A program made the translations under genes and the position numbers. This document shows, in pieces, positions 6,943-16,071 of a stretch of 32,165 nt of DNA. The stretch lies in assembly GCA_030700025.1 (NCBI GenBank), contig JAUYKI010000017.1, positions 66,748-98,912 of the forward strand, read 5' to 3'. This DNA is from a bacterium. Its GTDB lineage: Bacteria > Patescibacteriota > Minisyncoccia > UBA6257 > 02-FULL-45-10c. Within the stretch, counting starts at the first letter, position 1; every line of letters begins with the position of its first letter. A model generated the notes under the pieces. That model was not told the DNA's origin and did no database searches. It saw only the letters and a program-made list of their open reading frames with translations.

Positions 6943-7016
6943 ATCCCGTTAGAGATCCGTCCTCGCCAATGGCGAGTGGCGGCAGCCACCTCGGGGCGGC
7001 TTATCTCTAACGGGAT
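6943..7016. repeat. Folded palindromic element (three-way junction) upstream of pheS
   Basis: A perfect 14-bp outer stem (6943-6956 with 7003-7016) encloses a 46-nt inner region. That region holds two more hairpins (CTCGCC-AAT-GGCGAG at 6962-6976; TGGC-GGCA-GCCA at 6977-6988) and a further short closing helix. A T-rich stretch follows on the plus strand. It may be a structured RNA, a second terminator or a REP-like mobile palindrome. Confidence 0.75.
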
Positions 7017-7030
7017 TTTATTTTTTGTAG

Positions 7031-7036
7031 TATAAT
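7031..7036 (+). promoter_or_regulatory. -10 box of pheS
   Basis: Perfect TATAAT ending 9 nt before the pheS ATG. No ribosome binding site fits, so the mRNA is probably leaderless. No clear -35; that region is inside the folded element. Confidence 0.65.
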
Positions 7037-7045
7037 TTTATATAA

Positions 7046-8086
7046 ATGGCCAATCTCGAACAGCTTAAAAAACAGGCGCTGGAAGCCGTTAAGCAGTCTA
7101 AGGATATTAAGAACCTTGAAGAATTAAGGGTTCGGTTTTTGGGCAGGGAAAAAGGAGAATTGACTAAGATTTTGCGGTCTTTGGGAGCCATGCCGTTGGA
7201 AGAAAAAAAGAAAGTCGGACCCGCGGCCAATGCTTTGCGGGCGGAGCTGGAACAAGCGTTAGATAAAAAATCAGCCGAGTTAAGAGTTAATAGTCTGAAG
7301 TTTGAAGTTGGTTTAGACATTACTATGCCGGGAACTAAAGTCGGCGTAGGCCATTTGCATCTTTTGACTCAAGTGGAGAAGCAGGTCCGGGAAATTTTTA
7401 AAGCAATGAATTTTTCGGTGATTACCGGCCCGGAAGCGGAAACTGAAAAGTATAATTTTGACGCCTTAAATATACCCAAGGATCATCCGGCCAGGGATAT
7501 GTGGGATACCTTTTGGCTTCGCCAAAACGAACAACTAACTATTAACAAAAAACTATTAACAGAAAGTAAAAAGTTAAAAGTTAAAAGTGAAAAGTTATTG
7601 ATGCGGACCCATACTTCCCCGATGCAGGTCCGATTCATGGAAAAACACAAACCGCCGTTTCAAATTATTGTTCCGGGACGGGTTTTCCGTTTTGAGGCCA
7701 CGGATGCTTCGCACGAAATTAATTTTTATCAGGTAGAGGGCTTGATGGTTGGCAGGGATGTTAATTTGGCAAATTTTAAATTTGTTATGAATGAATTTTT
7801 TCAAAGGCTTTTCGGGAAAGGGATTAAATTACGTTACCGGCCAAGTTATTTTCCTTTTGTGGAGCCGGGCCTGGAAATTGATATTGAATGGAAGGGGAAG
7901 TGGCTGGAAATTATGGGCGCCGGCATGGTGCATCCGCGGGTATTTGAAGCGGCCCATTATAATCCGCGCGATCTTCAAGGCTTTGCTTTCGGCCTTGGTT
8001 TGGAAAGAATCGCGATGATTAAATACAATATTCCGGACATCCGGCTTTTTTACTCGGGCGATTTACGATTTATTAAGCAGTTTTAA
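7046..8086 (+). CDS. pheS: Phenylalanyl-tRNA synthetase alpha subunit
   Basis: A 346-aa catalytic subunit of the heterotetrameric PheRS, which charges tRNA-Phe. An N-terminal coiled coil (about 1-85) binds the tRNA. The class II core follows, with TGPEAETEKYNFDALNIP, motif 2 around RTHTSPMQVRFM...VPGRVFRFEATDASHEINFYQVEG, and motif 3 in GFAFGLGLERIAMIKYNIPDIR. A lysine-rich insert (about 160-183) precedes the conserved RTHTSP. It is encoded by repeats (AACTATTAAC twice, then four 7-bp units near AAAAGTT) and has no counterpart in typical PheS. pheT follows after a 166-bp repeat-filled spacer. Confidence 0.97.
   Translation: MANLEQLKKQALEAVKQSKDIKNLEELRVRFLGREKGELTKILRSLGAMPLEEKKKVGPAANALRAELEQALDKKSAELRVNSLKFEVGLDITMPGTKVGVGHLHLLTQVEKQVREIFKAMNFSVITGPEAETEKYNFDALNIPKDHPARDMWDTFWLRQNEQLTINKKLLTESKKLKVKSEKLLMRTHTSPMQVRFMEKHKPPFQIIVPGRVFRFEATDASHEINFYQVEGLMVGRDVNLANFKFVMNEFFQRLFGKGIKLRYRPSYFPFVEPGLEIDIEWKGKWLEIMGAGMVHPRVFEAAHYNPRDLQGFAFGLGLERIAMIKYNIPDIRLFYSGDLRFIKQF
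7569..7596 (+). repeat. Four 7-bp repeats inside pheS
   Basis: AAAAGTT, AAAAGTT, AAAAGTG, AAAAGTT in tandem, within the coding sequence. They encode part of the KLKVKSEKL insert. Confidence 0.85.
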
Positions 8087-8092
8087 TAATGA

Positions 8093-8245
8093 AATACCAA
8101 TATACTAATACATGCGAATAATAGTATGCGAATGCCTTAACGAATAGGCGCATACGAATAAATTTTTTATATTCGTATAATTAGTATGAATTAGTATTTC
8201 ATAAGTATTATTAGTATGAATTCGTATATTAGCATTACATTAGAA
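8093..8245. repeat. AT-rich direct/inverted repeat cluster between pheS and pheT
   Basis: The spacer is made of variants of ATTAGTATGAA, ATTCGTATA and their complements, including ATGAAATAC (8090s) matched by GTATTTCAT (about 8194-8202), and GCGAATGCC against GGCGCATACG. It can fold on itself and has no coding potential. Confidence 0.6.
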
Positions 8246-8252
8246 TAAACAT

Positions 8253-10241
8253 ATGAAATTTAGCTTTAATTTAATCAAAAAATTGGCGCCGGGGCAGTAC
8301 GATGAAAAACTTTTAACCGAAAAGCTGAATTTGCATTCTTTTGAAACAACGGATTTGGGCAATGGCGTTCTGGATATTTCCGTGCCGGCCAACCGGTTTT
8401 CGGATATTGCTTCTCATTTAGGAGTTGCTTTGGAAGTATCAGTAATTTTCAAAACTAAATTAAGCGATTTTTTATCTAAAATGCCGAAATTTGATTCCAA
8501 GCTATCCGGGCCTTCAGTAGAAGTTCAGGATAAAAATCTTTGCCCTCGTTATATGGCGGCTTTTGTTTCCGGTGTGAAAGTCGGCCCGTCGCCGAAATGG
8601 CTGAAAGATATTTTAGAAGACTGCGGCATCCGTTCCATTAATAATGTGGTGGATGTGATGAATTACGTGATGCTGGAAATCGGCCAGCCGATGCACGCTT
8701 TTGACGCCGATAAATTAAAAGGCGGGATTGTTGTCCGCAAGGCAAAAAAGGGGGAAAAAATAGAAACCATTGATGGCCAAAAGTTTGATTTAGACAGCGA
8801 CACCTTGGTAATTGCCGATTCTAAACAGCCGTTGGCTATCGCCGGCATCAAGGGCGGTAAATCCAGCGAAGTAACCGATAAAACTAAAAATATCTTAGTG
8901 GAAGCGGCGAATTTTAACGGCGTGAATATTTATAAAAGCTCCCGTCGGCTGGGACTGCGCACGGATGCCTCTAATCGGTTTATGCACGATTTGAGTCCGG
9001 CCCTGGTTGAAATGGCAATGCATCGGGCATTGGCGCTTCTGCGGGAATTAGCCACCGCAAATGCGGGGCAAGCCGACGGAAAAGACGGCAAGCCGACGGA
9101 TGTTTATCCGAAAAAACAATCCAAGAAATTATTGGAATTAAATACGGGTAAAATAAATAAATTAATCGGATATGATTTTAACGAAAAAGAATTAGCCGAT
9201 CTTTTTAGCCGTTTAGGTTTTAAGCTGGAGGGGAAGCTTTGGCAGGTTCCGGAATGGCGGATGGATATCAATAATCTGGAAGATTTGGCGGAGGAAGTAG
9301 CCCGGTTTTCCGATTACAACAAGCTTCCGGCGCTTCCGCCGGCAGTGGCTTTGGGCGTGGCCGAGGAGGCGGAAGAAATCAGCTTAGTGGATAAAGTCAG
9401 CGGTTTTTTGAAGGGCGCCGGTTTTAGCGAGTCCTATAATTATTCTTTTATATCTAAGGAAGAAGCCGGAGCCTTGCCTAAGGGGATTTTTGGCGCCGAG
9501 AAGCCTGTGGAGCTGTTGAATCCTATCAGCAATCAATCGGCTTATTTGCGCGATAGTTTGGCACCGGGATTATTGCGGAATTTGAAAGATAATTCCCGAT
9601 TTTATAGTGACATGAAAATTTTTGAAATGGGAAAAATTTTTGGAGAGGGGCGGAGCGGAGTTAAAGAAACTTTGGCGCTGTCAGCGGTTATTTCCGGAAA
9701 AAATAGCGCGCTGGAAATTAAAGGATTAGCAGATTCGTTATTTACCCAGTTGGGACTGACTGAATATTTAACGCCGGATTTGAATATCGTTTCTGATTTT
9801 TTGAAATCCGGAGAGGCGTTGCGGATTGAAACCCCCGAACATCAGGTGCTGGGTTATTTGGGCTCCCTGAAAGATTTTAAAAACGGAGCGATTATGGAAA
9901 TTGATTTGGAAAAATTATTAAAAGAAGTGGACGAAGAACGCGAGTTTGAGCCGATTGCCAAATATCCGGCTATTGAGCGCGATATTTCTATTTTAGTTTC
10001 TAAATCGGTACGCACCGGCCCGATTCTGAATTTTCTTTACAGCGTCAGCCCCAAATTAGTGGAAGACGTGGATTTAATTGATTACTACGAAGATTCCAAA
10101 CTGGGCGCCAATCATAAGAGCCTTACTTTCCGGATTGTTTTTCGAAGCGAAGACCATACTTTAACGGATCCGGAAGCCGATCGGGAAATTGCTATTATTA
10201 ATCAGATTTTGACGGACAAGTTTAACGCGGAGTTAAGGTAG
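8253..10241 (+). CDS. pheT: Phenylalanyl-tRNA synthetase beta subunit, short form
   Basis: A 662-aa PheT; the bacterial norm is about 790-800. After MKFSFNLIKKL the chain passes within 40 residues to LDISVPANRFSDIASHLGVALEV, the segment that normally follows the EMAP/OB-fold tRNA-binding domain, so that domain is missing. The B3/B4 editing region (RYMAAFVSGV...NVVDVMNYVMLEIGQPMHAFD), B5 (ELNTGKINKLIG), the catalytic-like core (ESYNYSFISKEEAG...LLNPISNQSAYLRDSLAPGLL) and the C-terminal ferredoxin-like anticodon domain (KYPAIERDISILVSKSV) are all present. No ribosome binding site stands out before ATG 8253. Confidence 0.96.
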   Translation: MKFSFNLIKKLAPGQYDEKLLTEKLNLHSFETTDLGNGVLDISVPANRFSDIASHLGVALEVSVIFKTKLSDFLSKMPKFDSKLSGPSVEVQDKNLCPRYMAAFVSGVKVGPSPKWLKDILEDCGIRSINNVVDVMNYVMLEIGQPMHAFDADKLKGGIVVRKAKKGEKIETIDGQKFDLDSDTLVIADSKQPLAIAGIKGGKSSEVTDKTKNILVEAANFNGVNIYKSSRRLGLRTDASNRFMHDLSPALVEMAMHRALALLRELATANAGQADGKDGKPTDVYPKKQSKKLLELNTGKINKLIGYDFNEKELADLFSRLGFKLEGKLWQVPEWRMDINNLEDLAEEVARFSDYNKLPALPPAVALGVAEEAEEISLVDKVSGFLKGAGFSESYNYSFISKEEAGALPKGIFGAEKPVELLNPISNQSAYLRDSLAPGLLRNLKDNSRFYSDMKIFEMGKIFGEGRSGVKETLALSAVISGKNSALEIKGLADSLFTQLGLTEYLTPDLNIVSDFLKSGEALRIETPEHQVLGYLGSLKDFKNGAIMEIDLEKLLKEVDEEREFEPIAKYPAIERDISILVSKSVRTGPILNFLYSVSPKLVEDVDLIDYYEDSKLGANHKSLTFRIVFRSEDHTLTDPEADREIAIINQILTDKFNAELR

Positions 10242-10269
10242 GCAAAAACTTTTTATACCAAGAAAATCT

Positions 10270-10300
10270 TTGACAGAAGCCACTAGGCGGGAGTTATAAT
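10270..10300 (+). promoter_or_regulatory. Promoter of the 10339 gene
   Basis: TTGACA (10270-10275) and TATAAT (10295-10300) with a long 19-bp spacer; TTATAA one base upstream would give 18. Confidence 0.6.
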
Positions 10301-10338
10301 TAATTTAGAACCGCACTTTTAAAACTCGGGAGGTAAAA

Positions 10339-10896
10339 ATGGTCACCAGCGCCGGCGTGGAAGTCCTGGGTCCTTTTTCAACTCCGGTTAATTATGACGC
10401 TGATTTGGAAAAAACAATTTCTTTGGATAATTATGACGTCCGGGATCCGCGTATTACTCCTAAGAATTTTCCGCCCCGCCGCGCCGGAGAGGCAAAATTG
10501 GATATTTATTTAATTTGTTTTGGAAAGCCGATTGCCACCCGGAAGGTTAACGCGGAGTTGAAAAATATGAAGATGCGGCCCGCGGAACTTCTGGAAGTAT
10601 TGCCTTGGGCTAAAGAACATCCGGATTTTCAACGCGAATTTCCGATTGTGGTTGCGGGAACAGTCTGGATTGACCATAGTCTGACGCGTTCTCGGCGCAG
10701 TACCCCAGTAAAGCCGGATAAAAACCAGAACAGCGACCGCTATATGCCGTGCCTTTGGGGATTGCGGGATCAGCGCGCGTTGAATCTTAATTTGCTCGGA
10801 GCGACTTTTGAAGAAGCGGTTAATAAGGAATGGCAGCCGTTTTGCCGTTTTGCGGCAGTTCAGTTGCGTCAGGGCAGTAAAGCGCCGGGTGAATAA
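10339..10896 (+). CDS. DGR-target-like protein (undiversified paralogue 1)
   Basis: A 185-aa soluble protein, clearly homologous to the DGR target at 15348. Shared blocks are ITPKNFP with ITEKNFP, MRPAELLEVLPWAKEHPD with YRPAELPEGLAHAKANPD, FPIVVAGTVW with YPIVILGSVW, and the final CRFAAVQL with YRFLAVRK. The last 80 residues correspond to the C-type-lectin-like region that the DGR diversifies, but the DNA there does not match the template repeat. It also has a proline/lysine insertion after TVW. GGGAGG precedes ATG 10339. A terminator hairpin begins before its stop codon. Function unknown; ligand binding is inferred from the fold. Confidence 0.75.
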   Translation: MVTSAGVEVLGPFSTPVNYDADLEKTISLDNYDVRDPRITPKNFPPRRAGEAKLDIYLICFGKPIATRKVNAELKNMKMRPAELLEVLPWAKEHPDFQREFPIVVAGTVWIDHSLTRSRRSTPVKPDKNQNSDRYMPCLWGLRDQRALNLNLLGATFEEAVNKEWQPFCRFAAVQLRQGSKAPGE

Positions 10897-10906
10897 CCCG
10901 GCTTTT
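10884..10906 (+). terminator. Terminator overlapping the stop codon
   Basis: GCCGGGT/ACCCGGC stem with loop GAATA, then TTTT. The TAA stop of the upstream gene lies at the loop and 3' arm. Confidence 0.7.
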
Positions 10907-10928
10907 AAATACATAACATAAAGTTGAG

Positions 10929-10968
10929 ACCGCGCTTTTTTTAAGGAACATCCAAAAAAAGGCGCGGT
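10929..10968. repeat. Long hairpin, ACCGCGC-T7 / A7-G-GCGCGGT
   Basis: A 7-bp GC stem continues into seven T-A pairs with one bulged G and a short apical GGA/TCC. There is no T run after it, so it does not look like a normal terminator. It lies 9 bp before the next promoter. Confidence 0.65.
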
Positions 10969-10976
10969 TGAAACCC

Positions 10977-11005
10977 TTGACAGATTAAAAAAATATTGAT
11001 ATAAT
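10977..11005 (+). promoter_or_regulatory. Consensus promoter of the 11060 gene
   Basis: Perfect TTGACA (10977-10982), 17-bp spacer, perfect TATAAT (11000-11005). The strongest promoter in the window by eye. Confidence 0.9.
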
Positions 11006-11015
11006 GTAAATAGTT

Positions 11016-11030
11016 ACGTTTTCAAAACGT
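11016..11030. promoter_or_regulatory. Palindrome at the transcription start (possible operator)
   Basis: ACGTTTT-C-AAAACGT begins about 10 nt after the -10 box. Its position suits a repressor site or a 5' stabilising hairpin. No matching copy was seen elsewhere. Confidence 0.4.
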
Positions 11031-11059
11031 TTAAAAAAACCGCAGAAAGGAGAATAGCC

Positions 11060-11548
11060 ATGGTGGATGCACCGCTCAAACCGTTAGCGCTTGCGCCGAA
11101 AATCGAAACGCTGTCTCTCGGTGGCTTTGACTACGGCCGTCCGCTGGGAGAGCTGATTGATGATGGCGGATTTGAGGGGATTCATCCGGATATCAAAATT
11201 CCGGGTAGATTCCGAATTTTCGGAAATCGCTGCAGCCAGGAAGTTCAGCTGGTGTGCTTCGACCGGATCCTGACCTTTGATGAGGCGATCGCCGGGTTGG
11301 ACAATCTGGCCTGCCGTCCGGCAGCTCTTCCGGAGCAGCTGGCGTTGGCGGTCAAGTTCAAAGAGGCGTATCAGCAGGGGTGGATTCCGGCCCTGGATTC
11401 GATCTGGCACAAGAGCAGCGAGGAACGCCTGGTTCCGCTTCTCTGCGTGATGGAGTTGAAAGGAAAGCCGAGCCAGCGCACCTTGACCCCCTACAACTGC
11501 CTCCGGAGATTTCCGTCTGCAACCCGTTTTGCGGCTGTGAAGCTGTGA
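11060..11548 (+). CDS. DGR-target-like protein (undiversified paralogue 2)
   Basis: A 162-aa protein of the same family as the DGR target. GRPLGELIDDGGFEGIHPDI matches TRPLANMLKEDGQFDWVHSDI in the target, CRPAALPEQLALA matches YRPAELPEGLAHA, then DSIWHK aligns with GSVWRD, and the end is TRFAAVKL. Its codon use is richer in G and C than that of its neighbours. No TR-like sequence is present in its 3' end. ATG 11060 follows AAAGGAG. Strong promoter and terminator make it a single-gene unit. Function unknown. Confidence 0.75.
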   Translation: MVDAPLKPLALAPKIETLSLGGFDYGRPLGELIDDGGFEGIHPDIKIPGRFRIFGNRCSQEVQLVCFDRILTFDEAIAGLDNLACRPAALPEQLALAVKFKEAYQQGWIPALDSIWHKSSEERLVPLLCVMELKGKPSQRTLTPYNCLRRFPSATRFAAVKL

Positions 11549-11554
11549 AACACC

Positions 11555-11588
11555 CCCTCCGACCCCTGGTCGGAGGGCTATTTTTTTT
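11555..11588 (+). terminator. Intrinsic terminator
   Basis: CCCTCCGACC/GGTCGGAGGG stem, CCT loop, then CTATTTTTTTT. The stem closely resembles that of the terminator at 18418. Confidence 0.92.
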
Positions 11589-11590
11589 GT

Positions 11591-11619
11591 TTGATTCCGC
11601 CGAGATATCTTGCTATAAT
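11591..11619 (+). promoter_or_regulatory. Promoter of gyrB
   Basis: TTGATT (11591-11596), 17-bp spacer, TATAAT (11614-11619). Confidence 0.75.
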
Positions 11620-11638
11620 AAATATGTAAAATAGAGAT

Positions 11639-13617
<1,979 letters not shown>

Positions 13618-13619
13618 AA

Positions 13620-13648
13620 TTGACACATTAGAAATTTTGCTATATTAT
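13620..13648 (+). promoter_or_regulatory. Promoter of secE-nusG
   Basis: TTGACA (13620-13625), 17-bp spacer, TATTAT (13643-13648). The start codon of secE is 19 nt after the -10. Confidence 0.75.
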
Positions 13649-13667
13649 ATAAACTAAATTCACAAAT

Positions 13668-13856
13668 ATGTTTACCAAGGCTAAAACTTTTTTTCAGGAA
13701 TCCATGGAGGAGCTGCGCCGGGTTAACTGGCCGTCCCGCCAAGAAACAGTCCAATTAACCGGGGTAGTTATTTTCGTATCGGTCGCCATCGCGGTTTTTT
13801 TGGGCGTTTTAGACATGATTTTTACTTACGGCTTAGAATTTATAATTAAGATCTAA
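13668..13856 (+). CDS. secE: Preprotein translocase subunit SecE
   Basis: A 62-aa single-span protein. EESMEELRRVNWPSRQE-type amphipathic segment (about 11-26) precedes one membrane helix (about 31-55). This is the minimal bacterial SecE that clamps SecY in the translocon. nusG follows after 20 bp, the conserved bacterial order. No ribosome binding site is obvious. Confidence 0.95.
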   Translation: MFTKAKTFFQESMEELRRVNWPSRQETVQLTGVVIFVSVAIAVFLGVLDMIFTYGLEFIIKI

Positions 13857-13876
13857 TTTATTTAGAGGTCATATAT

Positions 13877-14452
13877 ATGGCAGAAAAAAAAGAAAAAGTA
13901 CCAGCCCAAGCTAAAGCGGCGCCGGAACGGCACTGGTATGCGATTCACACTTATTCAGGATATGAAGACGCAGTGGTGCGGTATCTTCGCCAACGGGTAG
14001 ACTCTCTGGGAATGAACGATAAGATTTTTACGGTTATTGTTCCAAAAGAAACTAAGATTAAGGTTAAAAATGGCAAAAGGCGGACGATTGAGGAAAAGAT
14101 TTATCCCGGCTATGTTTTGGTAGATATGTTTTTGACCGAAGACTCTTGGTATGTGGTTAGGAATACTCCCCGGGTAACCGGATTTGTCGGTCCGGACTCC
14201 ACTACTCCGGTTCCGCTATCTACAGACGAAATAGACGCATTGATGGTAAGAATGGGAGCGAAGGAAACTAAGTTTAAAGTAGAGTTAGAAGTGGGAGATA
14301 TGGTGAAAATCATTGACGGACCGTTTAAAGATTACGACGTTAAAGTCTCGGAAGTAGACGAAGAAAAGGGAGGAAAGATTAAAGTTTTGGTTCCGATTTT
14401 CGGCCGGGACACTGTCGTGGAGCTTGACTCTCTGCAAGTACAGAAGATTTAA
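13877..14452 (+). CDS. nusG: Transcription termination/antitermination factor NusG
   Basis: A 191-aa protein. The NGN domain starts RHWYAIHTYSGYEDAV after a lysine/alanine-rich 18-residue lead, with IYPGYVLVDM and VRNTPRVTGFVG. The KOW domain has GDMVKIIDGPFKDYDVKVSEVD (about 138-160). It binds RNA polymerase and couples it to Rho or ribosomes. Only 20 bp separate it from secE. Confidence 0.97.
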   Translation: MAEKKEKVPAQAKAAPERHWYAIHTYSGYEDAVVRYLRQRVDSLGMNDKIFTVIVPKETKIKVKNGKRRTIEEKIYPGYVLVDMFLTEDSWYVVRNTPRVTGFVGPDSTTPVPLSTDEIDALMVRMGAKETKFKVELEVGDMVKIIDGPFKDYDVKVSEVDEEKGGKIKVLVPIFGRDTVVELDSLQVQKI

Positions 14453-14490
14453 CAACACATGTCACGTATCATGCATCGGGCGTTAAAAAA

Positions 14491-14518
14491 CTTGACACCT
14501 GACTCTTGATACTTGATA
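14491..14518 (+). repeat. Four degenerate 7-bp repeats between nusG and rplK
   Basis: CTTGACA, CCTGACT, CTTGATA, CTTGATA in tandem, then CTT. The first unit resembles a -35 box and GATACT 17 bp later a weak -10, so it might double as a promoter. Confidence 0.75.
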
Positions 14519-14527
14519 CTTTCAACC

Positions 14528-14953
14528 ATGGCAAAAGCAATTAAAACAATTTTAAAGCTTCAACTTCCGGCTGGGGCAGCTAATCCGGCTCCGCCAGTGG
14601 GAACGGCCCTTGGCCCGCACGGCATTAACATCCAGGACTTCTGCAAGAAGTTTAATGAAGCGACTAAGGATATGATCGGAGATGTGGTGCCCGCGGAAAT
14701 AACTATCTATGAAGATCGCAGTTTTGAATTTAAGTTAAAAACTCCTCCGGCTTCCGCGCTTTTGAAAAGAGCGGCGGGAATAGAAAAAGGTTCCGGTGAC
14801 CAGCTGAAAATTAAGGTTGGCAAGGTGACCCGGGAAGACGTGCGGAAGATTGCCGAGCGCAAAATGATTGACCTAAATGCCTATGATGTAGAAGCGGCTA
14901 TGAAAATAGTTGAAGGAACCGCCAGAAACATGGGAATTGAAGTGAAAGATTAA
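14528..14953 (+). CDS. rplK: 50S ribosomal protein L11
   Basis: A 141-aa protein of exactly the usual L11 length. [29 protein letters not shown] and [15 protein letters not shown] are the proline-rich N-terminal domain; the C-terminal domain (about 70-141) binds the GTPase-associated 23S rRNA. ATG 14528 is chosen over an in-frame ATG at 14513 because it gives the family N-terminus. rplA, its usual partner, does not follow; the cluster is broken here by the DGR region. Confidence 0.97.
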   Translation: MAKAIKTILKLQLPAGAANPAPPVGTALGPHGINIQDFCKKFNEATKDMIGDVVPAEITIYEDRSFEFKLKTPPASALLKRAAGIEKGSGDQLKIKVGKVTREDVRKIAERKMIDLNAYDVEAAMKIVEGTARNMGIEVKD

Positions 14954-14990
14954 AAAATTACTCTGAATAGATTCGGGGTAATTTTTTTTT
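14953..14990 (+). terminator. Intrinsic terminator of rplK
   Basis: AAAAATTACTCTGAAT pairs, with some G-T pairs, with ATTCGGGGTAATTTTT, then more T. Confidence 0.8.
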
Positions 14991-15016
14991 ATTTTCTTTA
15001 ATTGCTGTAAAACTCA

Positions 15017-15196
15017 CCAACCCCTTCTTCTACCCGACCCGTATCCGGTCGCAGAAATTCTAATTCGCTCATCTACGCAAAATACCGCCCTGCGCATCCG
15101 TCAGCTGGCGGATTAGCGGGCACCCGGCATTTTGCTATTTGCTCATAAGAATTTCTAAACTCCCTTCACTTGTGGTCGGTACGAAGAAGGGGTTGG
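15017..15196. repeat. 180-bp imperfect inverted repeat (MITE-like)
   Basis: The outer arms CCAACCCCTTCTTC (15017-15030) and its exact complement (15183-15196) are followed inward by imperfectly matched segments (CCGACC; AGAAATTCT against AGAATTTCT; GCAAAATACC against GGCATTTTGC) around a central ATCCGTCAGCTGGCGGAT palindrome. No ORF or target duplication is seen. It fills the gap between rplK and the DGR target promoter. Confidence 0.7.
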
Positions 15197-15225
15197 CTCT
15201 TTTCTTAATTTATATCCGAGGTTGG

Positions 15226-15254
15226 TTGACAGGTTGTATAAAATATGCTATATT
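15226..15254 (+). promoter_or_regulatory. Promoter of the DGR target gene
   Basis: TTGACA (15226-15231), 17-bp spacer, TATATT (15249-15254). The leader of about 85 nt has a TGCC/GGCA mini-hairpin. Confidence 0.8.
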
Positions 15255-15347
15255 TATAATGCCTAAAAAGGCACAGGTTCTTTAAGAAGAAACTAAAACC
15301 AACCAAGCGGTAGATCGCCCTTGGCGACAGGCCGAAGGAGAAAAAAG

Positions 15348-15950
15348 ATGAAGAGCGAGTATGCTTCCGGGTTTAAGATTGCGGCAAGCATCTTTCAGAA
15401 GCTTTTGGAAGCCGTGGAAGATGCCGGCGGAACGGATGCGGATGTCCGCCGGATTGAGACCAATAGCAATCTGCGCAAGCAGATTGCGGAGTTGGTGGTT
15501 CAGGGAAAAAAGTTGGTTGATGGCACCATCCGTCTCCTCGTTGACTACACCCGCCCTCTGGCAAACATGCTCAAGGAAGATGGCCAGTTTGACTGGGTCC
15601 ACTCGGACATCACCGAAAAGAACTTCCCAATCACCAAACGTCCCAACGGGGAAGCGGACCTGAAAATGTTCCACTTCAATCGAGACATCAGCTCTGACCA
15701 AGTCATCCAAGAAATGAACAAAGAAGGATACCGTCCCGCGGAACTCCCGGAAGGCTTGGCCCACGCTAAAGCTAACCCGGATGAGCAGCGGAAATATCCG
15801 ATCGTGATTCTCGGCTCTGTCTGGCGGGACTTCCTTGGTCGCCGCTTCGTCCCGTATCGCTGCAGTGATAGCGATGAGCGGGGCCTGTACCTGAATTGGT
15901 TCGACCGTGAGTGGCTCGAGGGCTACCGTTTCCTCGCAGTTCGCAAGTAG
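15348..15950 (+). CDS. DGR target protein with variable C-terminal lectin-like region
   Basis: A 200-aa protein. Residues 1-65 look helical (FQKLLEAVEDAGG...LRKQIAELVVQGKKLVDG). Residues 66-156 are the domain shared with the paralogues at 10339 and 11060. Residues 157-200 are encoded by the variable repeat and have the C-type-lectin-like pattern ending YRFLAVRK. Codons differing from the template at adenines give residues 161, 163, 165, 167, 172, 179, 181, 185, 187, 190 and 192; R171 stems from a non-adenine difference. AAGGAG precedes ATG 15348; the TTG at 15321 would give an unlikely basic extension. No signal peptide is seen, so the ligand may be intracellular or export is unconventional. 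Ligand unknown. Confidence 0.92.
   Translation: MKSEYASGFKIAASIFQKLLEAVEDAGGTDADVRRIETNSNLRKQIAELVVQGKKLVDGTIRLLVDYTRPLANMLKEDGQFDWVHSDITEKNFPITKRPNGEADLKMFHFNRDISSDQVIQEMNKEGYRPAELPEGLAHAKANPDEQRKYPIVILGSVWRDFLGRRFVPYRCSDSDERGLYLNWFDREWLEGYRFLAVRK
15816..15946 (+). repeat. DGR variable repeat (VR)
   Basis: 131 bp aligned without gaps to the template at 16297-16427 (offset 481). Eighteen differences are at template adenines and one is T to G (15859). The last 20 or so bases (CGTTTCCTCGCAGTTCGC) are identical and act as the presumed initiation-of-mutagenic-homing segment. Confidence 0.95.
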
Positions 15951-16010
15951 CTCTTTGAACTTTGGTTCTTGGAACCTTGGGCCTAGCCCTTTGTTTCTTT
16001 GAACCTTTGG
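15951..16010. repeat. Heptamer-like CTTTGAA/TCTTGGA tract after VR
   Basis: CTTTGAA, CTTTGGT, TCTTGGA and similar degenerate units with about 7-bp spacing. It includes small hairpins GGTTC-TTG-GAACC (15964-15976) and GGGC-CTA-GCCC (15979-15989). Confidence 0.5.
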
Positions 16011-16011
16011 A

Positions 16012-16040
16012 CCCCATACGCTTTCAGCGTATGGGGTTTT
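16012..16040 (+). terminator. Hairpin after the DGR target gene
   Basis: An 11-bp perfect stem CCCCATACGCT/AGCGTATGGGG with a TTC loop, then TTTT. It serves as a terminator. It may also be the DNA hairpin/cruciform that some DGRs need downstream of VR, though 66 bp away is further than in the phage BPP-1 system. Confidence 0.8.
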
Positions 16041-16059
16041 GTATTTTTTAGACAATTGC

Positions 16060-16065
16060 TATAAT
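16060..16065 (+). promoter_or_regulatory. -10 box of the template RNA
   Basis: Perfect TATAAT with only a poor -35. The next functional item downstream is the template repeat, so this probably starts the DGR template transcript near 16072. Confidence 0.55.
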
Positions 16066-16071
16066 CAATTC

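Noticed and set aside
14491-14518. Sigma-70 promoter of rplK
   Set aside because: TTGACA with a weak GATACT is possible, but the region is a heptamer repeat that would create such words by chance; recorded only as a repeat.
15282-16055. 257-codon minus-strand ORF over the DGR target
   Set aside because: It is the shadow of the target gene, which has promoter, ribosome site, paralogues and VR; the minus frame has no family features.
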